A stretch of 64,000 bases of DNA from Amarolinea sp964580725 (GTDB taxonomy: Bacteria; Chloroflexota; Anaerolineae; SSC4; Amarolineaceae). The stretch's first letter is position 1; each line of letters begins with the position of its first letter. This document shows, piece after piece, positions 51,609 to 62,400 of the stretch. The stretch spans positions 1-64,000 of the forward strand of contig CAZOLV010000012.1 in NCBI GenBank assembly GCA_964580725.1, written 5' to 3'. The notes under the pieces were generated by a model. The model saw only the letters and a list, made by a program, of their open reading frames with translations. It was not told where the DNA came from and did no database searches. Made by a program: the position numbers and the translations under genes.

Positions 51609-53287
51609 CCTATCGCTGTTACGTCATCGGTCTCGATGGGGCCACCTTCGACCTCATCCGCCCCTGGGCCGACCAGGGCTATCTCCCCACGTTCACCCGC
51701 CTCCTGCGCACAGGCGCCTGGGGCGCTCTGCGCAGCACCATCCCCCCCATGACCGGCCCCGCCTGGACCACCTTTGCCACCGGCGCCAATCCCGCCCGTC
51801 ACGACATCTACGATTGGGTCCACCGCACCCCCGGCTCCTATCGCTTCGTCCCGGCCACCGCCGCCCACCGCCGCCTGCCCAGCCTGTGGGCGCGCCTCAG
51901 CGCCGCCGGCCGCCGCGTCTGCGTCATCAACGTCCCCATGACCTTTCCGCCCGAACCGGTCAACGGCCTGCTCATCTCTGGCCTGCCCACCCCTTCCAAA
52001 CAGCTCGTCTTCACCCACCCGCCCGCGCTCGCCCAGGAGTTGGAGCGCATCACCGGCAACTACCTGCTCTATCCCGATCCCGGCCAGGCCTATTCCGACG
52101 CCGGCGTGGATGCCTTCCTGGCGCGGCTCGAACGCACCACCATCAGCCGTATCAAAACGGTCGAGGCGCTGCGGGCGCAGGAGCCGTGGGACTTCTGCAT
52201 GGTCGTCTTCAACGGCACCGACACTGTGCAGCACGCCATGTGGAAGTACATGAGCGCCGCCCATCCGCTGCACAATCCCGCCAAAGCAGCGCGCTACGGC
52301 GGCGCCATTTTGGCCTATTATCAATCGCTCGACCGCTGGCTGGCCACGCAGCTCGATTCCCTGCCCGCCGACGCCGTGCTCATGCTGATGTCCGATCACG
52401 GCTTTGGGCCGTTTCACAAGTTCATCCACGTCAACAACTGGTTGCGCCGCGCCGGTTTCCTGCGCATCCGCTCCGGCTGGCGTGCCCGTCTCAAGTCTGC
52501 CGCCTTCGCTGCCGGTTTCAGCCCCATGACCATCTACGACCTGTTGATGCGCATCGGCCTGGGCGCGCTCAAGCGCGAGGTCGTGCGCGGTCAGGGCCAG
52601 GGGCTGCTGCGCTCCCTCTTCCTCTCCTTCGACGATGTAGATTGGCCGCACACCCAGGCCTACTCGTTGGGCAACATCGGCCAGATTCGCTTGAACGTGC
52701 GTGGGCGCGAGCCGCAGGGCTGCGTCGCCCCTGGCGCTGAATACGCCGCTGTGCGCCAGGCCATCATCGCCAGCCTGCGTCAATTGAGCGATCCAACCAC
52801 CGGCGAGACGGTCGTTGATGAAATCTACCCGCGCGAGGCGCTCTATGCCGGGCCTTACCTGGAGAACGCGCCCGACATCGTCTTCCTGCCCAAGCGACTG
52901 GAGTACTTTGGCTTTGGCGAGTACGAATTTGGCTCCCATCACATCATCGAGACGCCGCGCCGCGGCATTTCCGGCACCCACCGCATGAACGGTATCTTCA
53001 TGGCCGCCGGCGCCCCGCTGCGCGCCGGCGCCGAGATCCACGGCGCACAACTGGCCGACCTGGCGCCCACCATCCTGCACCTGATGGGGCTGCCCATCCC
53101 TCCCGAATTGGACGGGCGCATCCTGCTCGAGGCCCTGACCGACGATGCCCGCCAGGCGCTGGCGCTGACCTCGTCGCCAGACACCGCCGCGCCCCTCGTC
53201 TCCCCGCCGCCGGCCGATTTCGACCTCTCGCCCGCCGACGAGGCCGCCATCGGCGCCAGGCTGCGCGCTCTCGGTTACGTGGGATGA
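51605..53287 (+). CDS. Alkaline-phosphatase-superfamily phosphodiesterase
   Basis: 560 residues. It shows the type I phosphodiesterase/nucleotide pyrophosphatase plan: metal Asp in IGLDGATFDL, Thr nucleophile in GPAWTTFATG, Asp/His in NGTDTVQHAMW, Asp-His in MSDHGFGPFHK and the last His in GTHRMNGIFM. It is therefore expected to hydrolyse a phosphodiester or pyrophosphate bond. There is no clear signal peptide, so it may work at the inner membrane face. It overlaps both neighbours by 4 bases. A shorter paralog (56520-58118) in the same cluster has lost key residues. Confidence 0.85.
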   Translation: MTYRCYVIGLDGATFDLIRPWADQGYLPTFTRLLRTGAWGALRSTIPPMTGPAWTTFATGANPARHDIYDWVHRTPGSYRFVPATAAHRRLPSLWARLSAAGRRVCVINVPMTFPPEPVNGLLISGLPTPSKQLVFTHPPALAQELERITGNYLLYPDPGQAYSDAGVDAFLARLERTTISRIKTVEALRAQEPWDFCMVVFNGTDTVQHAMWKYMSAAHPLHNPAKAARYGGAILAYYQSLDRWLATQLDSLPADAVLMLMSDHGFGPFHKFIHVNNWLRRAGFLRIRSGWRARLKSAAFAAGFSPMTIYDLLMRIGLGALKREVVRGQGQGLLRSLFLSFDDVDWPHTQAYSLGNIGQIRLNVRGREPQGCVAPGAEYAAVRQAIIASLRQLSDPTTGETVVDEIYPREALYAGPYLENAPDIVFLPKRLEYFGFGEYEFGSHHIIETPRRGISGTHRMNGIFMAAGAPLRAGAEIHGAQLADLAPTILHLMGLPIPPELDGRILLEALTDDARQALALTSSPDTAAPLVSPPPADFDLSPADEAAIGARLRALGYVG

Positions 53288-54156
53288 GCGCCATGACTAT
53301 GCCGGGGGCACCGCCTGTCAATGCGCTCACCATTGACCTGGAAGAGTGGTTTCATGGCCTGACCAGTGCCAACGCCCAGGTCGCACGCTGGCCCACCTGG
53401 CCGCGTCGCGCCGCCCTGCTCACCGACCGCCTGCTGGCGCTGCTGGCCGCCCACGATGTGTGCGCCACATTCTTCGTCGTCGGCGAGCTGGCCGCCGCCG
53501 AGCCGGCCCTCCTGCGTCGTCTTGCCGACGCCGGCCATGAGATCGGGGTACACGGATTCCTCCATCGTTTCGTCCATCGCCTGACGCCCGCCCAGTTCCG
53601 CGACGAACTGCGGCGCACCACTGACGCCATCCGCCGGGCCGTGGGCGACGTTCCGCTTTGGGGGCACCGCGCCCCCTACTTTTCGATCAACGCCTCCTGC
53701 CTGTGGGCGCTCGACGTGTTGGCGGAGGAGGGCTTTGCCTATGACGCCAGTCTGCTGCGCACACGCAACCCGCTCTACGGCTTTGCCGCCGCCCCGCTGC
53801 AACCCGTTCGCCTGGCCAATGGCTTGTGCGAATTTCCCACCACCACCATCGGCCTCGGCCAGTGGCGCCTGCCCTACGGCGGGTTTGGCTGGCGTCTGCT
53901 GCCTGGGGCGCTCGTGCGCACGCTGGTGCAGCGTGCCCAGGCGCAGGGGCCGGTCGTCGCCTACCTGCATCCCTGGGAGTTCGACCTTGCGCAGCCATCG
54001 CCCACGCGCCTGACGCCGCGCGAGCGCATCACCCACTGCCTGGGGCGGCGGCGCTTGTGGGGCACCTGGTCGCTGTTGCTGCGCCAGTTCGCCTGGCAGC
54101 CACTGTGCGCCTGGCTGAGCCACGCCGACCGGCTGCCGCCCTGGAGCCTGGCATGA
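53284..54156 (+). CDS. Polysaccharide deacetylase (XrtA/PEP-CTERM-associated type)
   Basis: 290 residues from ATG 53284, overlapping the upstream stop. The NodB fold is seen as LTIDLEEWFHGL at the N-terminus, then CATFFVVGELAAAEPALLRR and HEIGVHGFLHRFVHRL with the metal His pair, and a GHRAPYFSINA segment. It removes N-acetyl groups from an extracellular polysaccharide. It is of the type associated with exosortase/PEP-CTERM loci, but no exosortase is in the window. It overlaps the FemAB-like gene by 4 bases. Confidence 0.85.
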   Translation: MSAMTMPGAPPVNALTIDLEEWFHGLTSANAQVARWPTWPRRAALLTDRLLALLAAHDVCATFFVVGELAAAEPALLRRLADAGHEIGVHGFLHRFVHRLTPAQFRDELRRTTDAIRRAVGDVPLWGHRAPYFSINASCLWALDVLAEEGFAYDASLLRTRNPLYGFAAAPLQPVRLANGLCEFPTTTIGLGQWRLPYGGFGWRLLPGALVRTLVQRAQAQGPVVAYLHPWEFDLAQPSPTRLTPRERITHCLGRRRLWGTWSLLLRQFAWQPLCAWLSHADRLPPWSLA

Positions 54157-55241
54157 TCGAGCAGCCGGTCGAGATCCACCTGGGCGCGCCCGCGGCCGAC
54201 TGGGATGAGTTCGTCCTGGCGTCGCCTGCGGCCGGCCCTTTTCACCTGGCCGCCTGGCAAGAGTTGTACCGCCAGGTCTACGGCTTGCGCCCTCTCGCCC
54301 TGACGGCGCGCCAGGGCGGCGCGGTCGTTGGTGTGCTGCCGCTGTGCCAGGTGCGCGCCTGGCCCGCCCGCCCGCACCTCACTTCGCTGCCGGGCGGAGT
54401 CTGCGCCGCATCGCCTGCCGCCGCCCAGGCCCTGCTCGACGCCGCCGCAGATCTGACCAGACGCCTCGACGTCGCTTTTCTGGCGCTGCGCGACAGCCCT
54501 ATCCCCCTCCCCTGGCCGGTCGAAACCGGGCCGCTCACCGCAGATGCGCCGCACATGGCCCGCTGGCGCAGCATTGCGCGCCATGTCGTGATCCGTCAGC
54601 GCCTGCAGCCAGACGCCGATGCGCTCTGGCGCGGCTTCCGGCACGATCTGCGCAACTTGATCCGACGTGGGCAGCGCGCCGGTTTCAGCTTGACCTGGGA
54701 CGCCGCCCAACTGGACACCTGGTATCCCGCCTTTGCCGAAAATTCACAGCGCAAAGGCACCCCTGCGCTCAGCCGTCGCTTCCTGCAGCAGGCCGCTGCC
54801 CGCTTCCCCGACCGTTTCACCCTCTTGACGCTGCGCCAGGGTGACGCGTTGGTAGGCGGCGGCTGCCAGTTTCTCCTGGGCCAGACGGTTTGGTGCACCT
54901 GGGGGGCGGTGCGCCCGGCCTTCCTGCGCCAACACGCCAGCTATCTGTTCTATTGGGAGATTCTGGCCCATTTCGCCGGCGGCGCCTGGGCCGTGGTGGA
55001 CTTTGGCCGTAGCGCGGCCGGTTCCGGTCAGGCCGCCTTCAAGCGGCAGTTCAGCTTTGGCCAGGAACAGCCGCTCTATCAACACGTCTGGCTGCACCGG
55101 CAGACGCGCCTGCCCGCCTTGATCGCCCAGGCGCAGCCGGCCGGCGCGTTGGGATGGGCGCAGCGTCTCTGGCAGCGCCTGCCCCCGGCCGCCGCCGAAC
55201 GTTTGAGCGACCTGGTGCGCCGCCGCACGCCGTTTGGCTGA
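54153..55241 (+). CDS. FemAB-like GNAT acyltransferase of the polysaccharide cluster
   Basis: 362 residues with two GNAT-like halves, the plan of FemAB and XrtA/PEP-CTERM-associated FemAB proteins. The C-terminal half shows WRGFRHDLRNLIRRGQRAGF, ENSQRKGTPALSRRF and GSGQAAFKRQFSFGQEQPLY. Such enzymes transfer an amino acid or acyl group to an amine. In this context the acceptor is probably a sugar amine freed by the deacetylase next door, to which it is coupled by a 4-base overlap. Confidence 0.75.
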   Translation: MIEQPVEIHLGAPAADWDEFVLASPAAGPFHLAAWQELYRQVYGLRPLALTARQGGAVVGVLPLCQVRAWPARPHLTSLPGGVCAASPAAAQALLDAAADLTRRLDVAFLALRDSPIPLPWPVETGPLTADAPHMARWRSIARHVVIRQRLQPDADALWRGFRHDLRNLIRRGQRAGFSLTWDAAQLDTWYPAFAENSQRKGTPALSRRFLQQAAARFPDRFTLLTLRQGDALVGGGCQFLLGQTVWCTWGAVRPAFLRQHASYLFYWEILAHFAGGAWAVVDFGRSAAGSGQAAFKRQFSFGQEQPLYQHVWLHRQTRLPALIAQAQPAGALGWAQRLWQRLPPAAAERLSDLVRRRTPFG

Positions 55242-55283
55242 GGCGGCGGTCGCACACGAGTCTGTCGAGGTGAAGAATTCCGC

Positions 55284-56455
55284 ATGATTGCACGATTTCT
55301 GCCGCCGAGCGCCACGCCGGCGGGTTGGGCCGATCTGGCGACGGCCCTAACGGCGCCGGGCAGCGCGCCGCCCCGTTTTGCCGCCGATCTGACGCAGTGG
55401 CTCGCCGCGTCCATCCCCTACGTCGCGTTGACCGGCAGCGGCCGCAGCGCGTTTTGGCTCATCCTGGCGGCGTGCCAGCGCCTGGCCCCATCGCGGCAGA
55501 TCGTCATCTTGCCCGCCTACACCTGCCCGGTGTTGGCGGCGGCGGTGCAGGCGGCCGGTTTGCAGACGCGCCTGGTGGATGTCGAGCCACTGACCTTCGA
55601 CTATGACCGCATAGCGCTGGCGCGGGCGCTCGACGCGCAGACGCTGGCGGTGGTCGGCGTCCATCCCCTGGGGCTGCCGCGGCCGCTTCAGGATGTGTGT
55701 GCGGCCGCCCAAGCGGCCGGCGCTTTTTACGTGGACGATGCCGCACAGGCGTTGGGTGCGCGCCTGACGCCCCCTCAGCTCCCTCAACCCCAAGCAGGCG
55801 CTCAGCCATCCCTGCCCGCCGGGACATTGGGCGATGCCGGGCTGTTCAGCTTTGGGCCGGGCAAGCCGCTTGGCCTGGGCGGCGGCGGCGCGGCCCTGTT
55901 TCTCGACCCGGCCCTGGCCGCGCAGGCCCGCACCCTGAGCNNNNNNNNNNNNNNNNNNNNNNNNNNNNNNNNNNNNNNNNNNNNNNNNNNNNNNNNNNNN
56001 NNNNNNNNNNNNNNNNNNNNNNNNNNNNNNNNNNNNNNNNGGCGCTCGGACGTCGCCTTCTGCCGCGCCTGGATGGCTGGAATCGCCAGCGGGCTGACCA
56101 TGCGCGCCATCTGTTGGCCGCACTGCCCGCCGCCGCCGGTTTGACCCCCATCGAGCCGCTGGCGGGCGCTCAGGCCATCTACCTGCGCCTGCCCTTGCTG
56201 GCGCGCAACGCCGCACAGCGCGACGATCTGTGGCGACGCCTGCGCCGGGCCGGCATCGGCGCAGGGCGTTTCTACCGGCAGACCCTGGCCCAGGCGCTGC
56301 CGGCAGCCGGCTGGCGCCTGGCGCAGCCGGCTGTTCCCGCCGATTTTGCGGGCGCCAACGAGCTGGCCAGCCGCCTGTTGACGTTGCCAACGCATCCCTA
56401 TGTGCAGGCGCGCGAATTGGAGCGGATGCTGCGCACGCTCAACGACGCCAGGTGA
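55284..56455 (+). CDS. DegT/DnrJ/EryC1 aminotransferase, interrupted by N gap
   Basis: Two halves in different frames are separated by the 100-N gap (55941-56040). The first ends in the PLP-lysine region (SFGPGKPLGLGGGGAALFLD) after the DAAQALG motif. The second holds the C-terminal small domain (WRRLRRAGIGAGRFYRQTLA). It is read as one gene whose frame shifts only because the N count is a placeholder. It makes amino-sugars by PLP-dependent transamination of keto-sugars. The flanks of this gap do not overlap, so real sequence is missing, roughly 30-100 residues. Confidence 0.8.
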
Positions 56456-56519
56456 AGTTGCCAAAGCGGCCAAAGTCGCGATGACAAGAAAAACTCGACG
56501 AAACCGAGATCAAGCTGAG

Positions 56520-58118
56520 ATGACTAAACGACCACGGATTCTGGTATTTGGCCTCGATGGAGGCTCGTTCAATTTGATCGCCGACTGGCTGGGCACGGGC
56601 AAGCTGCCCAATCTAGCGCGGCTGACGGCCACAGGAACGCATGGCGAACTGGAAAGCGCGCTGCCGCCGGTCACCTCGCCCGCCTGGAAGTGCTACGCCG
56701 CCGGCAAATATGCGGGCAAGCTCGGCGTCTTCTGGTGGCAGCAGCTCGATCCGGCCACGCGGGCGGTGATCACGCCGACCTCGCGCTCGTTCAAGAGCGC
56801 CGAGGTGTGGGACTACCTCAATCGGGCCGGCTTGCGCACTGGGGTGATCGGCGTGCCGCGCACCTATCCGCCCAAGCCGCTCGACGGTTTCATGGTCTGC
56901 GGCGGTCCCGATGTCAATCAGGCCGGCTACACTCATCCGCCCGAACTGGCCGCCGAGTTGGAGCAGCGGCTGGCCTATGAGCTGAACGTCAAGGGCGACT
57001 TCTTCGACGCTACCCACGACAGCCCGGTGGTGCAGGAGGCGCTGCGCGTCATCGAAAAGACGTTTGCCGCCGGCGAATATCTGCTGCGCAAGGACCCCGT
57101 TGATTTCCTGCACATCACCACGTTCGATCTCAACCGCCTGCAGCACTTTTTCTACGATGAAACACCCACGCTGCGGGCCTGGCAGGTGGTGGACGCCTGG
57201 CTCGGCCGGCTAGCGCCCCAGTTCGACTACACCCTCATCATGTCCGATCACGGCACGGCGCGCATGAGTAAGGTCTTCTTCCTCAACGCCTGGCTCAAGC
57301 AGCAGGGCTACCTCTTCACACGCACGCGCCCGGCCGATCTGCTCTTTCGCGCCGGCCTCAACCGCACCAACATCAGCCGTCTGCTCGACCTGCTGCACAT
57401 CAAGCGGTTCTTCCCCTTCGAGCTGATGCGCCGCGTCGCCTATCTCCTGCCAAGCGGGACGGGCGTCTTCGGCGAGTTTGGCAATCAGGCCGTGGTGCAG
57501 CGCATTGACTGGACGCGCACACGCGCCTTTGCCCTGGCGCAGGGGCCGATCTACATCAACCGTGATCTTATCGCTGGCGAGGCGGACTACCAGGCGCTGT
57601 GCAGCGAACTGATCGAGCGCATCGAAGCGATTCGAGACCCTGACTCCGGCGCACAGGTCTTCGTCAAGGTCTTTCGGCGCGACGAGGCGTTTCACGGCCC
57701 CTATGCCGCCGACGGCCCCGATCTGCTGGCGCTCAACGCCGACGAGTACCACAACCGCGCCGGCCTGGCGCAGCCCGATCCTTTCCAGGCGCAATGGCAG
57801 TGGAAGGGCAACAACCGGCGCTTTGGCATGTGCATCTGGCACGGGCCGGGCATCCGCCCCCAGGCGGTCATCGCAGGAGCGCGCATCGTTGACCTGGCGC
57901 CGACCCTGCTGCACCTGGCCAATGTCCCCCTGCCGGACGATCTGGATGGGCGCGTGCTGTTCGACATTTTCACCCCCGACGCCGAGGCGGCGCAGCGCCC
58001 GGTGCGCTATCAACCGAGCCTGACGGCGCTGCCGCCGGCGGACGGCGGCGCCCAGGGCGATGCGGCCTACGATGATGAAGTCGCCTCGCGCCTCACCGGC
58101 CTGGGCTACCTGGGCTAG
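56520..58118 (+). CDS. Alkaline-phosphatase-superfamily protein, probably catalytically altered
   Basis: 532 residues from ATG 56520; ATG 56481 is an alternative. It is a paralog of the 51605 protein with the same fold: FGLDGGSFNLI, DLNRLQHFFYD and MSDHGTARMSK are kept. The nucleophile segment reads SPAWKCYAAG instead of GPAWTTFATG, and the last metal His (GTHR in the paralog) is replaced in NRRFGMCIWHGPG. It may be a pseudo-enzyme, or may use another nucleophile such as the Cys. It follows the DegT gene by 64 bases. Confidence 0.75.
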   Translation: MTKRPRILVFGLDGGSFNLIADWLGTGKLPNLARLTATGTHGELESALPPVTSPAWKCYAAGKYAGKLGVFWWQQLDPATRAVITPTSRSFKSAEVWDYLNRAGLRTGVIGVPRTYPPKPLDGFMVCGGPDVNQAGYTHPPELAAELEQRLAYELNVKGDFFDATHDSPVVQEALRVIEKTFAAGEYLLRKDPVDFLHITTFDLNRLQHFFYDETPTLRAWQVVDAWLGRLAPQFDYTLIMSDHGTARMSKVFFLNAWLKQQGYLFTRTRPADLLFRAGLNRTNISRLLDLLHIKRFFPFELMRRVAYLLPSGTGVFGEFGNQAVVQRIDWTRTRAFALAQGPIYINRDLIAGEADYQALCSELIERIEAIRDPDSGAQVFVKVFRRDEAFHGPYAADGPDLLALNADEYHNRAGLAQPDPFQAQWQWKGNNRRFGMCIWHGPGIRPQAVIAGARIVDLAPTLLHLANVPLPDDLDGRVLFDIFTPDAEAAQRPVRYQPSLTALPPADGGAQGDAAYDDEVASRLTGLGYLG

Positions 58119-58129
58119 GGCTGCCCACC

Positions 58130-59329
58130 ATGTCGTCGCAGACGTTCGGCGCCTTGCGCCAGCCGGCCTTCCGGCGCTACTGGATCGCCCAGTTCCTCTC
58201 GCAAAGCGGTGCGTGGATGCAAATCACCGCACAGGGCTGGCTCGTCTACCGGCTGACCGGCTCATCGCTGGCGTTGGGAGCGACCTGGTTCTTGCCGCTG
58301 CTGCCGGTCATCCCCCTGACGCTGATCGGCGGCGCGCTGGCCGATCGGGCGCCGCGCCGGCGCCTGGTCATCCTGACGCAGAGCGGGCTGTTGCTGCAGG
58401 CGCTGCTGCTGACGCTGCTCACCGCCGCCGGCGTGATTCAGGTCTGGCACATTTTGGCGCTCGAATTCGTGTTGGGCGCCTTTGGGGCGCTCGACGTGCC
58501 GGCGCGCCAGTCGCTCCTGCTGGAGTTGGTCGGCCCGGACGATCTCGCCAATGCCATCGGCCTGAACGCCGCCGCTTTCAACGCCGCCCGCGTGATCGGC
58601 CCAGCGGCGGCCGGCGCGCTGATTGCCCTGGCCGGCGAGACGGTCTGTTTTGCGCTCAACGCCGTCAGTTTCTTGCTCGTCATCCTGACCCTGCTCTGGC
58701 TGCGTCCGCCGTTCCAGTCCGCGCCCGATCGCAGCGGATCGTTGCGCGGCAGCATGGCCGCCGGCGTCCGCTATCTCCGCCGCGAACCGATTTCACTGCG
58801 ACTGATCGCGATTTTGAGCCTATGCGGTCTCGTCTTTACGCCCTATGTCGTGGCCCCCGTCTTTGCGCGTGAAGTCCTGCAGACCGACGCCAACGGCCTG
58901 GGCATCCTGATGGCCGCCGTGGGCGCTGGCGCCGTAGGCGGCGGCCTACTGGCGGCCGGCAGCCGCACCGGGCAGCGGTTGCGCAGCGTCATTGTGGCCA
59001 GCCTCATCTTCTGCGTCGCCCAGATCGCCTTTGCCCTGTCCGTTTCCTTCTGGCTATCGGTCCTCCTGCTCATCATCGTTGGCGGCAGTTTCGTTGCCGC
59101 CCAGGCGCTGGTCAACACACAGCTCCAGTTACGCACCCCCGCCAGCCTGCGCGGCCGCGTCATGGGCTTCTACACCCTCCTCACCATCGGCGCCGGTCGC
59201 CTGGGCGGTCTGCTCATCGGCGCCGCCGCCAGCCTCTGGGGCGCCCCCCTCGCCCTCGCCGCCGTCACCCTCATCGTCATCGCTGCCCTCGCCGCCACCC
59301 CCCTCATCACCCCCCGCCGCGCCCCCTGA
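58130..59329 (+). CDS. MFS transporter (DHA3-like exporter)
   Basis: 399 residues with twelve hydrophobic segments. The first loop has GGALADRAPRRRLVILTQ, the MFS motif A. RQSLLLELVGPDDLANAIGL matches enterobactin-exporter-like DHA3 transporters. It could export a lipid, polysaccharide precursor or drug. It starts 11 bases after the phosphodiesterase paralog, so it is the last gene of the polysaccharide cluster. The substrate is unknown. Confidence 0.85.
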   Translation: MSSQTFGALRQPAFRRYWIAQFLSQSGAWMQITAQGWLVYRLTGSSLALGATWFLPLLPVIPLTLIGGALADRAPRRRLVILTQSGLLLQALLLTLLTAAGVIQVWHILALEFVLGAFGALDVPARQSLLLELVGPDDLANAIGLNAAAFNAARVIGPAAAGALIALAGETVCFALNAVSFLLVILTLLWLRPPFQSAPDRSGSLRGSMAAGVRYLRREPISLRLIAILSLCGLVFTPYVVAPVFAREVLQTDANGLGILMAAVGAGAVGGGLLAAGSRTGQRLRSVIVASLIFCVAQIAFALSVSFWLSVLLLIIVGGSFVAAQALVNTQLQLRTPASLRGRVMGFYTLLTIGAGRLGGLLIGAAASLWGAPLALAAVTLIVIAALAATPLITPRRAP

Positions 59330-59433
59330 CCCCCCCTCCACATTCAGCCTTCCGCATTCCGCCTTCCGCATTCGCCCAAAACCCCATTCTGTGCTATCAT
59401 GCAGCACCTCTGAACAGACCATCATCGGGAACC

Positions 59434-62400
59434 ATGAACTTGACCACTCAAGACTCAGCGGCGCATGGCGGGCCGGATGAACGCCTGGCCATCATTTTCG
59501 ACGCCTCGCCCGTCGCCATGACGATCACACGCCTGGCGGATGGGTTGATCGTGGCCGCCAATCGCGCCTTTCTGACGCTCTTCGGCTTCGAACGCACCCA
59601 GGTCATCGGTCGTACCTCAACCTCGCTCGCTGTCTGGGTCAACGTGGAAGAGCGCGCCCGCGTCGTGCGTGACCTGCTGACTCACCGCACACTGCGCAAT
59701 CTCGAAACACCCTTTCGAACCAATGCCGGCGCCATTCGGCAGGGCGTCGTCTCGCTCGAACTGATCACTTGGGACGGGCAGCCGGCGATGCTGGCCATCA
59801 TCCAGGACATCACCGCACAAAAGCGCGTCGAACTCGAACTACGCCTGCTGCAAACCATTGCACAGGAGATCGGACGGGCGCCTGACCTCAAGAGCGCCCT
59901 GAGCCTGACCCTGGCGCACATTTGCGCCCAGGGCGAATGGGCGGTGGGCGAAGCCTGGCTGCCGGACGAGCGGCAGGGTCATCTGGCGCCAGGTCCCGTC
60001 TGGTGTAGCGACATCCCTGGCCTGGCCGAATTTAGCGCCGCCAGCGCCGATCTGCGCTTCAGTCCGGGCGTGGGGCTGCCCGGCGTCGCCTGGCAACGGG
60101 CCGCGCCGATGTGGGAACATGACGTGACCAACCCCACGCAGTCCCGTGTCTTATTGCGCCGCGATCTCGCCCGGCAGGCGGGCCTCAAAACGGCGCTGGC
60201 TGTACCGGCGCTGGCCGATGAACGCCTCGTGACCGTGCTCGTCTTCTTTTCTCTGGATGCCCGTCCCCACGACGCGCATCAGATCGAACTGGTCAAAACC
60301 GTCGCCGCCCACCTGGGCGAAGTCCTGCGCCGCACAGAGCTTTTCACCCAGGTGCAACTTTACCGCGACGCCCTGGCCAGCGCATCCGACAGCATGGTCA
60401 TCACCGATCTGAACACCGCCATCCTCGACGTCAACCCGGCTTTCGAGACGATCACCGGCTACACGCGGGCAGAAGCGCTGGGCCGCACCCCGAACCTGCT
60501 GCGCTCGCCACACTCGACCGACGCCTTCTACCAGGCGCTGTGGCATGACATCAGCACGCGTGGCTTCTGGTCGGGCGAAATCATCAACCGGCGCAAGAAC
60601 GGAGAGTTGTGGCATTCGTTTCAGTCCATCTCCACCGTGCACGATGGGCAGGGGCGGCCGGTCGGCTACATCGGCATTGGGCGCGACATCACGCAGATCA
60701 AACAGCACGAGAGAGAGATGGCCGCTATTGTCCAACTGAGCGCCGCCCTGCGCACGGCGCACTCGCGCCGGGCCATGATCGAAATCATCATCGAGCAGGC
60801 CATGACCCTGTTTGGCGCCCACAGCGCCTCCATCTCGATTCATGATCCCGAAAACGACGCCCTGGTGGTCGAACTGGCGCGCGGCGCGTGGGCCGAAGTG
60901 ACCGGCCTCTCGCTGGCACGCGGCGTCGGCATCAGTTGGCATGTCCTTGCCTCCGGGCAGCCCTACATCAGCGACGATGTGCGGCGCGACGCACGCCTGG
61001 CGCGCCCAGATCTCGTGACCGAACCACACCAGGTCGCCGCCGTCCCCCTGATCTTCGAGCAGACACCGGTCGGCGTCTTGAGCATCGGCTGTCACAACCC
61101 CATTTCGGCGTCGCAACTGCACATGCTTCTAGCCATTGCCGGGCTGGCCGCCTATTCGCTGCAAAACGCCATCTACCAGGAACGTCTGGCCAGGTACGCC
61201 GCCCGCGTCGAAGCGATCATGAACTCGGCGCCCGATGGCATCATTCTGCTCGACGCCGATCTGCGCCTGGTGTTGGCCAATCCCGCCGCCCATCGGGCGC
61301 TGGAGATGCTCGCCCCTGCTGCGCTCGCCCAACCGCTGCACCTGGGTGAAGAGCGCTGTGCGGCGCAAGACCTCGCCCAGTTGGGCGGTCGGCCGCTGCC
61401 AGAACTGTTGCAGCCGCCCACCGACAAACCGGCCCACGAGCTGTCGGCGTCTGGTCGCACCTTCGAACTCGTTGCCAGTCCTCTGCGCGCCGCACACGAC
61501 GCCACCCTGTTTTCGACGCCGGGTGAGGGTTGGGTGCTCATCGTGCGCGACGTCACGCAAGAACGCCTCGTCATGGAACGTATCCAGCAACAAGAATACC
61601 TGAGCGCCGTTGGCCAACTGGCGGCTGGCATCGCCCACGACTTCAAGAACATCATCGGCGTCATCACCCTCTACGCCCAGCTCTTGATGCACGTCCCCAT
61701 GACCGAGCGGGATCACCAGCGTCTGGCGACGATCCAGCAGCAGGCCAAACACGCCTCGCGCCTCATTCAACAGATCCTCGATTTTAGCCGCCGCTCGGCG
61801 ATGGAGCACAGCCCCGTGGACCTGCTGCCGTTTCTGCGTGAACTGGTCAACCTCTGGACGCGCACGTTGCCCGAAAACATCCGGGTCGAACTGAGTTACG
61901 ACAGCCGGGAATACATCGTCAACGGCGATCCCACGCGCCTGCAGCAGGCCATGATGAACCTGGCCATCAACGCCCGCGACGCCATGCCACAGGGCGGCCT
62001 GTTCAGCATCCGGCTTGATCGTCTCGATGTGCAGCCGGCTGCGCCGCCGCCGCTGCCCGAAATGACCCCAGGTTGGGCCAATTGCCCAACCTGGCTGCGT
62101 TTGACCATCAGCGACACCGGCGCCGGCATCGCCCCCGAGGCGCTGCCGCACATCTTCGAACCGTTCTTCACGACCAAAGCGCCCGGCAGCGGCACCGGGT
62201 TAGGACTGGCGCAGGTCTACGGCATCGTGGCCCAACATGGCGGTTTCGTCGCCGTCACCAGCCCGGCGGGTCAGGGCGCCGTTTTCACCATCTACCTGCC
62301 GTTGACGGCCACACCGGCGCCCCCCACCGGCGAGTTCGACCCCGTGCCGCTGCCTGACGCCAGCGCCGCCAAGAAAAAAGACCCGACGGCCACCATCCTT

